NCBI GenBank assembly: GCA_963210315.1
Contig: OY723284.1
Location: 1,116,001 to 1,180,000 of the forward strand
From: Rhynchopus euleeides
Taxonomy: Eukaryota; Euglenozoa; Diplonemea; Diplonemida; Diplonemidae
Direction of reading: 5' to 3'
DNA: 64,000 bases
Shown: positions 34,100 to 44,710 of the stretch, piece after piece
Position numbering within the stretch: the first letter of the stretch is position 1
Layout: each line of letters opens with the position of its first letter
The notes under the pieces: model-generated
Databases searched by the model: none
What the model was told of the DNA's origin: nothing
The model's input: only the letters and a program-made list of their open reading frames with translations
Position numbers and translations under genes: made by a program

Positions 34100-35320
34100 A
34101 TAGCCCACCCCCGCCCATTTCTACGTCACAGCGGAGGCCCCACTCGGGTTAGAGTGTGGGGCCAACTCAGTGCCACTCCGGGGAGGAGGGCGTGCAGCAT
34201 AGCCGGCGTGGTGTGTGTGGCAGCAATGTGTTAGTGTTTTGCCATCGCTGTAGCAGTCACCGCATCGGTCCATGCTGTGGCGTTTGCAGAAGCCCATAGT
34301 GACCGGGAGCCCGTCCCCCTCCTTGTGGTGGTTTCGGCAGCACACCTCCTCCGGGAGGCGCCGCTTCTGGCATGCCGAGCAACGTGTGTGTGTGTGTGTG
34401 TGTGAAGCGTACAGAGAAGCAGAGAGGCAGCATTCCACGGGGGGAGGGGGGTGCTGCTTTCGCCAGTGAGTAGCTGCAGCGGAGGAATGCGAAACCACAG
34501 AATCCGCGCAGCATCACTGGGGCGCAATCTTTGGGCAGGCCGTGCCTGCTGTGTGTAGTGCATTGGGTGTTATAACGTTGTCGTCCCGACAACCTCAGAC
34601 GCCCTCTGTTTGGTGCGTGTCTGTCGCATTTATGTGTCGCATCTATGTGTACAATGCTTGGTGGCAGTGATATCATCAAGACCCGTGTCCTCCTGTGCGT
34701 TCTGCTCTACCAGAGCTATGCTCGTGTGTCTGTGTGTCCGTGCTGTTGAGGGGTCAGGTCCAGGCATGACCTCCCCCTTTGTACGTGCGTGGTAGTCGGG
34801 GGGGTGGAAGTGGGGCAACCATCAAGAGCTGTGCCTCCAGTGTGATCCAGAAATGAAGCACTCGTTTGAAGAGGCGGTGTGCAGTCAGCCTTAACATCGC
34901 ATGATACCTGCGGGGTCCACTTTCAAAAACCCCCACCCCCCCCCCCCCCCCCACACCCCCCTCCACCCCCCTCCACCCCCCACCTGCTTTCGTCGCACCT
35001 GCTGTAGTCAGCTATTGGTCTGTTGCTCTGTTTTGCTGTCTGTTCACTCCCGGTGTAGTGTGTGGGTGTGGAGAGCGCTGTGCCACCCCCTCTCCACACT
35101 CTGCAGTGAAGATGTGCCGCTCTGTCGTGGCTGCAAAAAAGGGGATCGCTTTGCCAGAGGGTGTCAGGGGAGGCTTGTCTCGCCTTTGTTTTCGACAATC
35201 ATAGCCCCCACCTGCTCTGCAGAGACACCGCGACACACACCGCACCACACTGCAGGCACGCTGGGAGGAGACTGAGGGCAGGGTGCAGCCTCGCTGGGCT
35301 GCTTTGCCCCGCCACCCGCC

Positions 35321-38300
35321 ATGACCGAGCCTTTTAATGATGACGGCGCTCCTGCCGCAGTGACAGGGACGCCGTTGATCCGCAAGGCCTTCCGCACAGC
35401 GATGGATGATGTGTCGGAGGCGGACACGCTGAGCTCCAGCAGCAGCGGCAGCGAGTCCGATGGGATCTCGTCCTACCAAGGGTCCTCCATCCCGGACGAC
35501 GAGGTGCCGAACCTCGACGACACCTCTTTGATCCCGCGGTCCCACCGACTGTTTGTCTTCGTGCTGATGGTGGTGACGCAGCTGATTGCAAACTTCGACA
35601 GTGGCGCGCTCGCCTCCATCTACGGGATGAAGCCCGACGGCCCCAACGTGCAGTGCAGCGGCACTGAGTCCTGGGCCTGCCCAGGCACCGAGGCGGACGG
35701 CACCACATTCCCCCCGACAGAGACATCCCCGGGTGTTACGGCCTATCTTGCCGCAGAAGCTGCTCTGAACTCCACCCCTGCGACGTGGGCCTGCTCGCAG
35801 TCTGCCAATGTGGCGACCTGCAGCTCCGGCACAGCCACCTGGTCCTGCGACAGGGTTGTCGGCGACTACAACACTGCTGTGACGACGGGGAACTACACCT
35901 GCGTCTATTCCGTGGGGGATTCGCTGTCGCAGTCGCTGCTGCACGACCCGAACTTCAACAACCTCTACCAGAATAAGAACCTGCAGGGCTTCCTATCCTC
36001 TATCGTGTATCTAGGCATCTCTCTGGGTGCCGTCATCACGGGGGTGGCCCTGCGGTTCTTCAAGGCACAGAGGGTGCTGCAGCTGAGCCTCGCAGGCAAC
36101 GTCGGCTTCTGCGTCTTTTTCGCCTTCAGCTTCAACAGGGCATCGCTGTTTGCGTCGCGTTTCCTCGTCGGTGTGACCCAGGCGACACTGCTGGTGTACG
36201 CCCCTGTGTGGGTCAGCGAGTTCGCCCTCCCAGAGTACGCCTCCCTCTGGATGTCGCTCATCCAGGCAGCCGTGCCCCTGGGCATCGTCATGGGCTATCT
36301 CACGGCGGGTTTCATCGCCTCCGCCACAACCCTTGAATGGCCCTGGAGCTTCTACATCCAGTCCATCGCGCTCGGCCCCTGCATGCTCGCCAACTTCTTC
36401 GTCCCCTCCTACCTCATGAATGTCGGGGAGCCGCCACCGGGGTCGGAGACACCAGAGGATGCAGCTGCGAAGGACGGCGCTGACGGCAAGCAGGAGACAG
36501 ACCCGCTGAAGGGGGCATGCACCCCGTCGGAGATCGAGCTCTCCGCCCCTGCTAAGATGGCCATGCCCCCCATCCGCAACATGCCTGTGGGGAGCGCCCC
36601 ACCGCCGATGGCACCGGGCACCAGCACGAACACCATCGTGACGGATCCGCTTGCGACGGACAGGGGTCTGCACAAGGCATCGTCAAAGCGTTCCATACGG
36701 CGGACAGAGTCACGCCGCGCGGGGCACAGCGCTCGCAGGGAGGGCACAGGCCTGGGGCAGCGGGGGGACTCCCGGCGGAAGCGTCCAGGCAGTGCGTTTG
36801 ACGACACGCAGCCTCTGGACAGTGCCATGGGGAAGCGCACCCCCTCCGTTCGCGGCAGTGGCGGGCCTGCTGCTGCGAAGCCTAAGGATGCCGACAACAC
36901 AAGCGACACTGCCGAGGAGCCTGTCTCAGAGTTCGCCGCTTTCAAGGCGGTGGCGACGAACCCCATTGTGTGGCTCGGCATCGCCACCACCACGTCGCTC
37001 TACTTCGTCGTCACCGCGATGCAGCTGTGGATCACAGACTACCTCACCACAGAGCCTGCCCCTGTCAACATCCCGGGGGCCACTGCGGACGACAGATACA
37101 CCACGATCGTGCTCTCCTTTGGGATCACCGCCATCACGGCGCCTATCACCGGGGTGCTGATCGGAGGTTTCATCCTCGACTCCCCGAGGTTTGTCGGGGG
37201 TGTGACGGATCACCCTAACAAGGCTGCGTTCTTCTCGACGTGCGCCGGGGTGTGCGCAACGGCTGCCGCCTTCGGCGCCCTGATTGTGACGGAGTTCTGG
37301 CCCTTCATCATCTGCATCTGGTTCACCCTCGCCTTCGGCGGGATGGTGCTTCCCGGTTTCATCGGGGTCATCTTCGCCGCAGTGCCTGTGGAGCTCCGCG
37401 ACATCACCAGCAGCCTCGCAGGGCTGATGTGGAACCTCTTTGGATACTTCGCAGGCCCCTGGCTCACCGGTGTTGTTGCCGACCAGGCCTCCCTCAAGTG
37501 GGGCTTCCGCCTTGCCATCGGCTGGGCAGCAGTTGCCGCATTCTTCGGCGTGCTCACCTGGATCGTGGGTGTGCGGAGAAAACTGGCGCGCGGCGGGCCC
37601 GCTCAGGATGTCTACTGCATGCCGATCGCCCGCTGCCTGGGGTACCGCGTGGAGGAGGAGGCGGAGATGGAGAAGGACATGGAGGTCTGCGGGCTCGTCG
37701 AGAAGGACGGTGTCTTCAGCGTGGTGTGCCTCCCCAAGTCAGCGGTGGACCTCCCCCCCCTGGTGAAGCTGATGCTCCTCCTCGCAGAGTATGCCGAGGA
37801 CGATGTGCTGCTGTCCGTCGCAACGCTGGAGGGGCAGAACTCCATCATATCGCGGAAGTCCACACGCAGCGCTGTCAAGAGCAAAGCGCAGGAGCTGGTG
37901 GCGACGCCGGATGCTGTGCCCACCGACGGCGAGGCGGAGCTGCTGTATGAGATCTTCTCCCTTATCGACTGGGACCAGGATGGGTCGGTCAACAGGGATG
38001 ATATCGAGGATTTCCTCCGCGATCACAAAAATCTCGCAGCGAAGCTGCGCGGCTGCCCCGATCTGAAGGATCTGGAGTCCGTCGTGACGATGGCCGACAA
38101 GATGCACTCCATGTTGTCCAAAGACGCCCGCAACCCCGCCGCCCTCACGTGGGGTGACTTCGTGGGCAACGGGAAGCCCCTCTTGGGCCTGCTGAAGAAA
38201 TGGCGCACCATGCGCCTCCGCCAATACTTCATCCTCGCAGGGTTTGCAAATCGCTCCGACAAACACATCGTCCTCAAGAGGGCATCCCGCAAGGGCCTGC

Positions 38301-39559
38301 CATACTACTGGGGCCCTGCCGACCCGAAGAACCCCCAGCAGACAAAGGACAAGGCACAGATCTTCCTCTACACAGTCCGGAGGCGGAACAGGAGGATGTG
38401 GACCATCGGGACTCCGAAGGACTTTGCCACCCGGATGAGCGGCTACTTTTATGCGGATGCGACAAACAGATACGGCCTGCTGACATCCCCGCAGAGGCAG
38501 ACAGTGTGGCGCTTCGTCAACCGTCTCGCTGAGGAGCACAAATGGGGCAGCACGCTGCGCATCACCACGCAGGACCTGTGGGAGGTGGAGGCGGGGACAT
38601 ACGAAAAGGATGACCGGCGCCTCCTGGGGCAACCCGCAGGGGCGCTGGGCATCGCCGCCTTCGGTGTGTCGGTGCTCGGGCCTCTGACGGCCCGCCTGGC
38701 GTTACCGAAGCAGCAGGTGGACAACCCCTCGACGGCGGAAAGGAGCGGCCACCGCGTCGACATGCCGACACACAGGGAGCCCGTGTCCCCCATCAGCCCG
38801 ATGCCCTTCCGCAGGCAGCAGGATATGTCGGACCGGCACCTGGGGGTGGGGCGGTCCAACCACCCCGACACCTACCGCCGGATGGATACGGCGCGGAAGC
38901 TTGACACCTTCAGGAGGCTTGACACAGGGCGTCGCTTGGATACCTTCCGCAAAGACACCCACAGGAAGTTTGGGGATACATACGCACCTCCGCACCTTGA
39001 GTATGTGCAGGATGGGCTGGTGATGCTGACGCCCGCTGCCCTGTTGAAGAAGCTGCGGAGGGCGTTGCAGGACAACGCTGTGACGGTGAAGCACACAGAC
39101 CAGGAGCTGCTGAGCATGCTGGACATCGATCAGGACGGGTGGATGTCGGTGAGGCGGGAGCACCGCGGCAGCGGCCCCAGCGGGGCCTACCTCAGGCGGG
39201 AGGAGGACTCGATTATGTCACCGCACAAGGGCATCCTGCGGAAGAGGTCTTACAACGCCACCCCCAATCAAGGACCGTCGGCGGCCCCAGCGGTGTCGCC
39301 CGGGCCCCGTTTCCTCCCGCTGCCGAACCTGGATGCCATCCCGCCCGCAGAGAGCATGTCGTTAAGGACAACGGATCAGAGCGCCACGCCCACCCAGCCC
39401 CCGATCCAGAGGGGCCACAGCGACGTGCGCCCGACGAGCGCCACGCTGACAAGCGTCAACAACTCCAGCTTCGGCGGGGGGTTTGACAGGACGCAGCCTG
39501 CGCAGGCTGACCACCCCATCATCACCGTGCAGTCGGAGGATGATATTCCCACAGCGTGA
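35321..39559 (+). CDS. major facilitator superfamily transporter with cytoplasmic EF-hand tail
   Basis: 1412 aa from an ATG 32 nt after an AG; no introns needed. An acidic Ser-rich N-terminus is followed by one membrane helix (about 76-98), a long Cys- and Thr-rich loop (about 100-225), five helices (229-366), a large cytoplasmic loop (366-545) and six helices (about 550-752), the usual 6+6 plan. MFS-like patterns include RFLVGVTQA and the helix-rich second half. The C-terminal 660 residues are soluble. A canonical EF-hand loop lies at 883-894 (DWDQDGSVNRDD) and a degenerate one at 1268-1279 (DIDQDGWMSVRR). Between them, residues about 1183-1222 carry repeats of the kind (R/K)(R/L)xDTxR. The substrate is unknown. 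Calcium sensing by a transporter tail is inference from the EF-hand. Confidence 0.8.
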   Translation: MTEPFNDDGAPAAVTGTPLIRKAFRTAMDDVSEADTLSSSSSGSESDGISSYQGSSIPDDEVPNLDDTSLIPRSHRLFVFVLMVVTQLIANFDSGALASIYGMKPDGPNVQCSGTESWACPGTEADGTTFPPTETSPGVTAYLAAEAALNSTPATWACSQSANVATCSSGTATWSCDRVVGDYNTAVTTGNYTCVYSVGDSLSQSLLHDPNFNNLYQNKNLQGFLSSIVYLGISLGAVITGVALRFFKAQRVLQLSLAGNVGFCVFFAFSFNRASLFASRFLVGVTQATLLVYAPVWVSEFALPEYASLWMSLIQAAVPLGIVMGYLTAGFIASATTLEWPWSFYIQSIALGPCMLANFFVPSYLMNVGEPPPGSETPEDAAAKDGADGKQETDPLKGACTPSEIELSAPAKMAMPPIRNMPVGSAPPPMAPGTSTNTIVTDPLATDRGLHKASSKRSIRRTESRRAGHSARREGTGLGQRGDSRRKRPGSAFDDTQPLDSAMGKRTPSVRGSGGPAAAKPKDADNTSDTAEEPVSEFAAFKAVATNPIVWLGIATTTSLYFVVTAMQLWITDYLTTEPAPVNIPGATADDRYTTIVLSFGITAITAPITGVLIGGFILDSPRFVGGVTDHPNKAAFFSTCAGVCATAAAFGALIVTEFWPFIICIWFTLAFGGMVLPGFIGVIFAAVPVELRDITSSLAGLMWNLFGYFAGPWLTGVVADQASLKWGFRLAIGWAAVAAFFGVLTWIVGVRRKLARGGPAQDVYCMPIARCLGYRVEEEAEMEKDMEVCGLVEKDGVFSVVCLPKSAVDLPPLVKLMLLLAEYAEDDVLLSVATLEGQNSIISRKSTRSAVKSKAQELVATPDAVPTDGEAELLYEIFSLIDWDQDGSVNRDDIEDFLRDHKNLAAKLRGCPDLKDLESVVTMADKMHSMLSKDARNPAALTWGDFVGNGKPLLGLLKKWRTMRLRQYFILAGFANRSDKHIVLKRASRKGLPYYWGPADPKNPQQTKDKAQIFLYTVRRRNRRMWTIGTPKDFATRMSGYFYADATNRYGLLTSPQRQTVWRFVNRLAEEHKWGSTLRITTQDLWEVEAGTYEKDDRRLLGQPAGALGIAAFGVSVLGPLTARLALPKQQVDNPSTAERSGHRVDMPTHREPVSPISPMPFRRQQDMSDRHLGVGRSNHPDTYRRMDTARKLDTFRRLDTGRRLDTFRKDTHRKFGDTYAPPHLEYVQDGLVMLTPAALLKKLRRALQDNAVTVKHTDQELLSMLDIDQDGWMSVRREHRGSGPSGAYLRREEDSIMSPHKGILRKRSYNATPNQGPSAAPAVSPGPRFLPLPNLDAIPPAESMSLRTTDQSATPTQPPIQRGHSDVRPTSATLTSVNNSSFGGGFDRTQPAQADHPIITVQSEDDIPTA

Positions 39560-40090
39560 GGGAGGGGGGAGGGAAGAGGAGGAGGGGGAGGAGGTGGTGG
39601 TGCAGGCGTGTGCGGATAGCCGCACTGGAGGTGGCTGGCTCAGAAGGGGGCTCTGCGCGGTACCCCGCTATCTTCTGTGCGGCTTCTTTTTTGCATCTAC
39701 TGTGCTCTATGGGTGGGGCGGAGGGGTGGAGAGGGAGGGAAGGCAGCGCCTTGGTTGGCAGTTGTGTGTGTGATGCTGGGGATCACATCAAGTACGACAA
39801 AGGAATGCTCATGTCTGTGTGGGGTTTGGGTCGGGGCCGGGGTCTGGGTGGTGTGTTGCCATTGCCGGAGAGGGGGTCTCGCCTCGCATGCCAGCCACAC
39901 CAGGCTCGCTGAGTGGCGTGCCTTCGTAAAGAGTTGACATCAGGGTTGAATCCGTCTTTCCGCCTTCATTATTGTGCGAGACAGCCAGACAACCCCCCCC
40001 CCCCCCGAAGGTCACGCACAGACAGGGTGGGGGTGGACCCCCCACGAATGCGGGTTCCCCCCCCCCCCCCCACACACACAGTGGCCTACT

Positions 40091-40237
40091 CAGGGTTTTG
40101 ACTAGGTGGTTGACCAGGCCAACATCGACCAGGCCCCTGATCATTAACCAGGGGATTGCAGCCCATTTTGCTCAGTACCCCTGGTCATTGATCAGGTCAC
40201 CCTTTCTTGACCAGGGGCAGCCCTGGTCAAAACCCTG
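40091..40237. mobile_element. 147-bp nested palindrome (MITE- or hairpin-like)
   Basis: Ends are a perfect 12-bp inverted repeat (CAGGGTTTTGAC at 40091-40102, complement at 40226-40237). Inside, 40134-40154 and 40178-40196 form a second inverted repeat (17 of 19 positions). GACCAGG words recur in both orientations. No target duplication is obvious. It could fold into one long stem or two nested ones. Confidence 0.6.
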
Positions 40238-41168
40238 ACGAGGCCAATGGTGGCAACCACCGTGCACAGCGCCTTCCATCTCCCTTCTTTCCTCTCGCCA
40301 TTTGCCTTGATTGTACCAATTCGAGTTTCCGACGTTTTCCGTGCACACAGTCTGTCTGCCCCTCTTTCACTTTGAAAATCACTCGACACAGCTCCCCTCC
40401 CCTCCCTCCAAGATCCTGCCTGGTGTAGTGTACTACAATAAAGGCACACAGAGAACACACCTTTGCCAGAGGGCGTCGGATGAATTGCTCTACCTTCACT
40501 CTCGACAACCACCCTCCCAAGACCCCAGTGGCGCAGGTAAACACCTTGGGGTCGCCTTTCTAATACCACACAATATCTGAGGCTCTCTGGGCTGAGAGCT
40601 TGTCCAGCAAATCATGACCTCCCTCCCCTTTCCCCATCCCCCCCCCTCCCCCCTCACACTCTTCCCAACCATCCTTGCGTACGATATGGGGTTGTTTCGA
40701 CCAAAAAATCCCCCCCCTCCCCACCCCTCTTCCCATCTTTCAGTTAATGGCAACATCAGGTTACCATACCTGAGGCTGCCGGCGGTCCGAAGTCCTTCAA
40801 GCGGGCTGTGTAGTATCAAGTGTTAGGGATTTGTTATGTGGTGTTCCGAGTCTGGGGGGGGGGGGGGGGGAAGTCCGGGGTGGGTGGGTGGGGCGGGGTG
40901 GGGCGTGTCTAACAAACAGCAGGAATCACGGTGTGAAAACGGGTGGTTTTCACGCGGCACGGCTTGAAACGCCCTTTCTTCTTCCACCGTTGCTCTCCCT
41001 CTCTCTCCCTTCGGGGAGTCATCTGCTCTGAGTTTTTTTTCCTGAAGTTTCTGGATAATATTATCTGGAAACTCTGGAAAACTAGACACGGTGAAGGTGT
41101 CGAGGTTAACTCTGTGGTTTTACCTCGTTTTATTCAGCCACATATTTTTTACTTTCTCCATCCAGCAG

Positions 41169-41368
41169 GGTGGTGATGACAGGTGCGGCGGCAGCGCCAG
41201 CACCCATTATTCGAAGCGTAATTTGCTGTTGTGTGGTGCCATGATCTCCAAGGTTGCGGATACAGATTTTTTGCACGGTTCTCTTCGCAGAGATCTTCCC
41301 CTCTTTGCCGGTTCAACTGAACAGATGAAGGAGCCCAGCATATCCGCTCAGCAGACGTCGGATACATC
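41169..41368 (+). CDS. exon candidate of an unresolved gene
   Basis: 200 nt open in one frame (starts GGDDRCGG, ends QQTSDTS), bounded by TCCAGCAG and by a GTATGT donor, the signals of the verified introns. It is less GC-rich than the other coding exons. It would end in phase 2, which does not fit the next candidate (42163-42210) directly, so an exon between them would be needed. Function unknown. Confidence 0.25.
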
Positions 41369-42162
41369 GTATGTGTCCCCAGGGTGGGGTGCCCGCTTTG
41401 CCCCCTCAAGGCGATTCGGGCTCGAAATCCCCTGACTGCACTGAATGGTTCCGGACACCCTCCTGCACAGATCCAGCATCTCCCTCTACGCAGCCCGCCG
41501 TCGAAAAATACCCATGGCAACAAAACCATATTATTTCGAATGGGGGTGGGGGGATGAGGTGTTTTCCGCTCCGGCAATATTTTTTTCGGCGATTTTTAAC
41601 TTCCTCCTCAGCCTCCTCCTCCTCCTCCTCCCCCAACTACCCGAGGCTCGTTTTTTTGGCAATTTGTTGCGCGCCATCGACTCTCCCCTGATTGTGTTAC
41701 CGTAATTGGGACCACACACCATCGCACAAAAAAAAACCATCACACAACACACAACACACCTGCGAAAAGGAGGCCATCGCCCAGGTGATGGCGAAATGCT
41801 GCCATCTGATGCGATAGATGCCCTTTCACACCGTCTTGCCTTCTCGAGGGAAGACCTCTTCTTTTCTTTTGCCCACAACATAAACAACTTAGAAGCGAAC
41901 GGGGGCGGTTCTACTCACCCTCACCCTCCTGCCTTTCCTACACTCCTCGACTCCCGTACTCCCCTACTCCTGATCCCATCTCCTTGGTAGCCTCGGTGGT
42001 GAAGTAAGGTTGACTTTGTGCCTCGCTTTACTGCCCTACATAGCCTACCGCCTGCCCCATCCTCCTGTCCGGTTCTTGCTGTGCGATCTCTCGTTTGGCC
42101 GTGCTTTCCAAAATGGGCGATGTGGCAGTAGCCTGTCCCTTTCTCCATTGTCTCCCCTGCAG

Positions 42163-42210
42163 GTGTGTCGGGTGTGTCCCGTCTGCGGCACAAAACTCAC
42201 GCATGTCTGA
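42163..42210 (+). CDS. terminal exon candidate with CPVC motif
   Basis: After a pyrimidine tract ending CCCTGCAG, a short frame reads VCRVCPVCGTKLTHV and stops at TGA. The pair of CxxC-like motifs recalls the last half of a RING or zinc ribbon. No partner exon with matching phase was found. Confidence 0.25.
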   Translation: MCRVCPVCGTKLTHV

Positions 42211-43350
42211 ACAGGGGAGGGTGGGGGGGGGGGGGGGTTGAGCTGTCGGCATCCGATTCGAGGATCGTTTTAAATACACAACATCATTCTGGAAACAGAG
42301 CGCTGTGGCAGCAGTCTTTTGTAAAAAAAGAAGAGGGGGTGAAGGGGTAGGGGGGGGGTGGGGGTGGGTGGGAGCCCGTTTGCGCCGTCGAAACCGAAAA
42401 GTAATGAAGGGAACATATAACGAACCTCTGCCATACACGACAGGACGATAAAATCGTAAGAAAAAAATACACTCTCTTGTGATACACATAAGTTTGTGAA
42501 GGCTGCATCGCGCTGCCCAGAGGAACGAACGGATGGAAAATATGTCCACCCCAGATGTCAGAGGGGCAGGGATTGCTCTGCCCCAGGCTCTGCCCCCCTG
42601 TTCACAGTGCTGCCATCTCACTCATATTGAGCCCCGCCATCTCGTGGCGTGTGGTTAGGCAACACTGCCCTTGAGGTGTGGGTCTTCTCCTGACGGGGAT
42701 GCTCACTCTGTCTGCAGAGCGTGGCGTGGGTGTGATGAGTCACCCACATAGCAGGGCTCCTGCAGCGTGTAAGTCAGATATTCACATGACGAGAGTGTCA
42801 GATGCCACCGCCGCCGCCGCCATCCTCCCCAGGCCCCTCCCTTCTCCCTTACCCCTTATTCCCATACCCTTATTGTGCTTCCGTACTTCAGATAGTCCAG
42901 TCCATCTTTCAATCCCGCTGTGACGTCCTTCGGTTTGGTCTCGGTGCACGTCTCGTTGTACGCAACGAACAGAAACTGCTCCAGCCTTTTCCGGCGCCCT
43001 TGTGTAGAGCGAACTGAAAACATCGCCACCCTGGGACATGAGAGAGAATATCGAAGACTTCCTGCCGACATGCATCAGAGAGGAAAAGTTGCCTTTTTCG
43101 AGTACATGTCCTTCTCCGTCACTCAGAACACTTTCGCCCCTTACGAACTTGCTTCTTCCGAGGAGCATTGCAGACGCGGAGCTATACAAACGAGTCGAGC
43201 TTGCTGCATGTACACCTCGCTGGTTTTATACATCGTTCTCCACCTATCCCCCCCCCCCCCCCCCACACAACGCCACCACACCACACCACCAGGCAGGCAC
43301 CCCGCCTATGGGAGCGGTGCAGGGCCTGCCCTGCTAGCCCAACACACATC

Positions 43351-43941
43351 ATGGCGGGTGTGCCCACTGGGGCTGTGCTGGAGGGGGGCATGGTGCGGGT
43401 GCGTGGCCTCGAGAGGACGCGCCGCATCGGCGAGGCCGAAGGGTGGTGGAGCGAGGGCATGCAGCGCTACTGCCACCAGGAGGGCGTGGCGGAGGCTGTC
43501 CTGAGGGACCGTGTCAAGCTCCGCTTCAGCGCCGATGCGAAGGGCTGCTTCTGGTGGTACTCCCTCAGAGCCCTGGGCCCCGACACGCCTGCAGCCACCC
43601 CGCAGCACGCCCCCTCGCGGTCCCCCTCCGCCTCCTCCGTCGGCACGTCAGATGCGGCAGAGGTGCTGGAGTGGCTGTGCGAATCTGCCACCTCCTCCTC
43701 CCTCGATGAAGATGAGTGGCTCCGGCAGCACGAGCCGCCATCCCGCTCGTCCACCGCCTCCGCCGACGCCACACAGTCCTGCGGGTCGGAGCTGGAGGCC
43801 CTGATCTGCATGATAGAGGGCGGTGAGGAGGAGGAGGGGGAGGTGGTGGTGGAGGGGAGCGGAGCGGCGGAGGGTGCGGCCCGGAGGAAACTGGTGGGGG
43901 CGCCTTGTCTGCTGCAGGGTTTTCACCATGTCCATGTGTGA
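43351..43941 (+). CDS. protein with a Mind bomb SH3-like repeat
   Basis: 196 aa from an ATG 13 nt after CTGCTAG. Residues about 10-70 follow the pattern of the SH3-like repeat found in Mind bomb E3 ligases and many protist proteins: VRVRGLE, a WW in the GGW position, M(Q/x)R, an EGVAEAV turn and WWYSLRAL at the end. In Mind bomb this fold binds peptide ligands. The rest is Ser/Pro-rich and acidic (EEEEGEVVV) and probably disordered. The stop lies in CATGTGTGAG, which also contains a possible donor, so further exons cannot be excluded. The domain call rests on pattern alone. Confidence 0.55.
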   Translation: MAGVPTGAVLEGGMVRVRGLERTRRIGEAEGWWSEGMQRYCHQEGVAEAVLRDRVKLRFSADAKGCFWWYSLRALGPDTPAATPQHAPSRSPSASSVGTSDAAEVLEWLCESATSSSLDEDEWLRQHEPPSRSSTASADATQSCGSELEALICMIEGGEEEEGEVVVEGSGAAEGAARRKLVGAPCLLQGFHHVHV

Positions 43942-44383
43942 GCGTTCCGTTGGGGGGGGGGGGGGGAGGGGGCGATGGAGGCGGTAGGTAGATTTCATCC
44001 CTACATGAATGTTGTATTCCGGCGGTTGGGTCGGGTCGTGTCATGTAGGTCTTGTACTGTAGGTGTATAATGCGGATGGTCAAGGAGATGGGCCGAGCCC
44101 CCTCCCCAACCCCCTGTACTGCTGTATCAAACTCCCAAGGCCCTGCACCCTCACCCTCCCCTGCTCATCTTTCAGAGGACCTGTGTGGGGGAATGGTGCC
44201 CAAGCATGCGATTTTCACCCCGTGTTTTTCGGCTCCCCACTCGTGGACTATATATACCCTGCAGTGGTGGCGTGTCGGGTCACTTGTGTTTTGGCGTGTC
44301 GGGTTTTTTTGTTGCCACCTTTGCTGCCCACCCTTTTGATCCACTCCAGGGCAGAGCGGGGTTTCGCAATCCGCGTGCTCACG
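43942..44383. other. intergenic, no gene seen
   Basis: Includes G and T runs and a clear acceptor context (CCACTCCAG, AG at 44348-44349), 34 nt before the next ATG. Confidence 0.5.
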
Positions 44384-44710
44384 ATGCATCAGCTGAGGCG
44401 TGACCCAAAGTGCACGGCGCGGTCGCGCGACGACAGGCTCAAGGGCCTGAAGGCGAAGGCCCAGCGGTGCATCGGCAACAACAAGAAGCAGCTGCTGCAG
44501 TCCATGCGCAGTGGGCAGGGGAATGTGGCTGTCTCGCAGCTGCGTGAGATGGTCACGACAGGCGAGGAACAGTTCGAGGACGCTGCGATGCTCGCAGAGC
44601 TGGAGGCGATCCTGCAGAGGGAGCTGGAGATCATGCACGCTGCGTACCAGCAAGAGGAGTACGAGCAGCACTGTGCGGCTGAGGCTGAATACTATGCTTC
44701 CTTTCAATAG
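44384..44710 (+). CDS. small helical protein resembling RPA-interacting protein
   Basis: 108 aa. The first half is basic and Arg/Lys-rich (residues about 4-45: RRDPKCTARSRDDRLKGLKA...). The second half is acidic and helical (FEDAAMLAELEAILQRELEIM). This order, a basic CxxR-type helix then an LEEIxxEL-type acidic helix, recalls the N-terminal and middle parts of RPA-interacting protein (RPAIN), which helps import replication protein A. The C-terminal CPxC zinc domain of that family is absent, and no obvious further exon supplies it. A generic coiled-coil protein is the main alternative. Confidence 0.5.
   Translation: MHQLRRDPKCTARSRDDRLKGLKAKAQRCIGNNKKQLLQSMRSGQGNVAVSQLREMVTTGEEQFEDAAMLAELEAILQRELEIMHAAYQQEEYEQHCAAEAEYYASFQ

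Larger units (their letters stand above)
27440..35320. other. 7.9-kb stretch without a supported gene
   Basis: The largest gene-poor part of the window. It holds dispersed repeats, palindromes (28712-28746, 31363-31385), a 55-bp tandem duplication (34011-34099), C runs (30136, 34930) and GT runs. The longest frame (28345-28902) shows no domain and no splice context. AG at 35287-35288 is the likely acceptor for the transporter gene. Confidence 0.45.
39560..43350. other. mostly non-coding spacer with a palindromic element
   Basis: It contains the hairpin element at 40091-40237, a partial dispersed repeat near 40490, G and C runs, and two exon-like pieces listed below. An AG at 43336-43337 precedes the next gene. 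Confidence 0.45.

Noticed and set aside
35012..35944. 310-codon open frame on the - strand
   Set aside because: It lies opposite the start of the transporter gene and has the composition expected of a GC-rich shadow; no domain.
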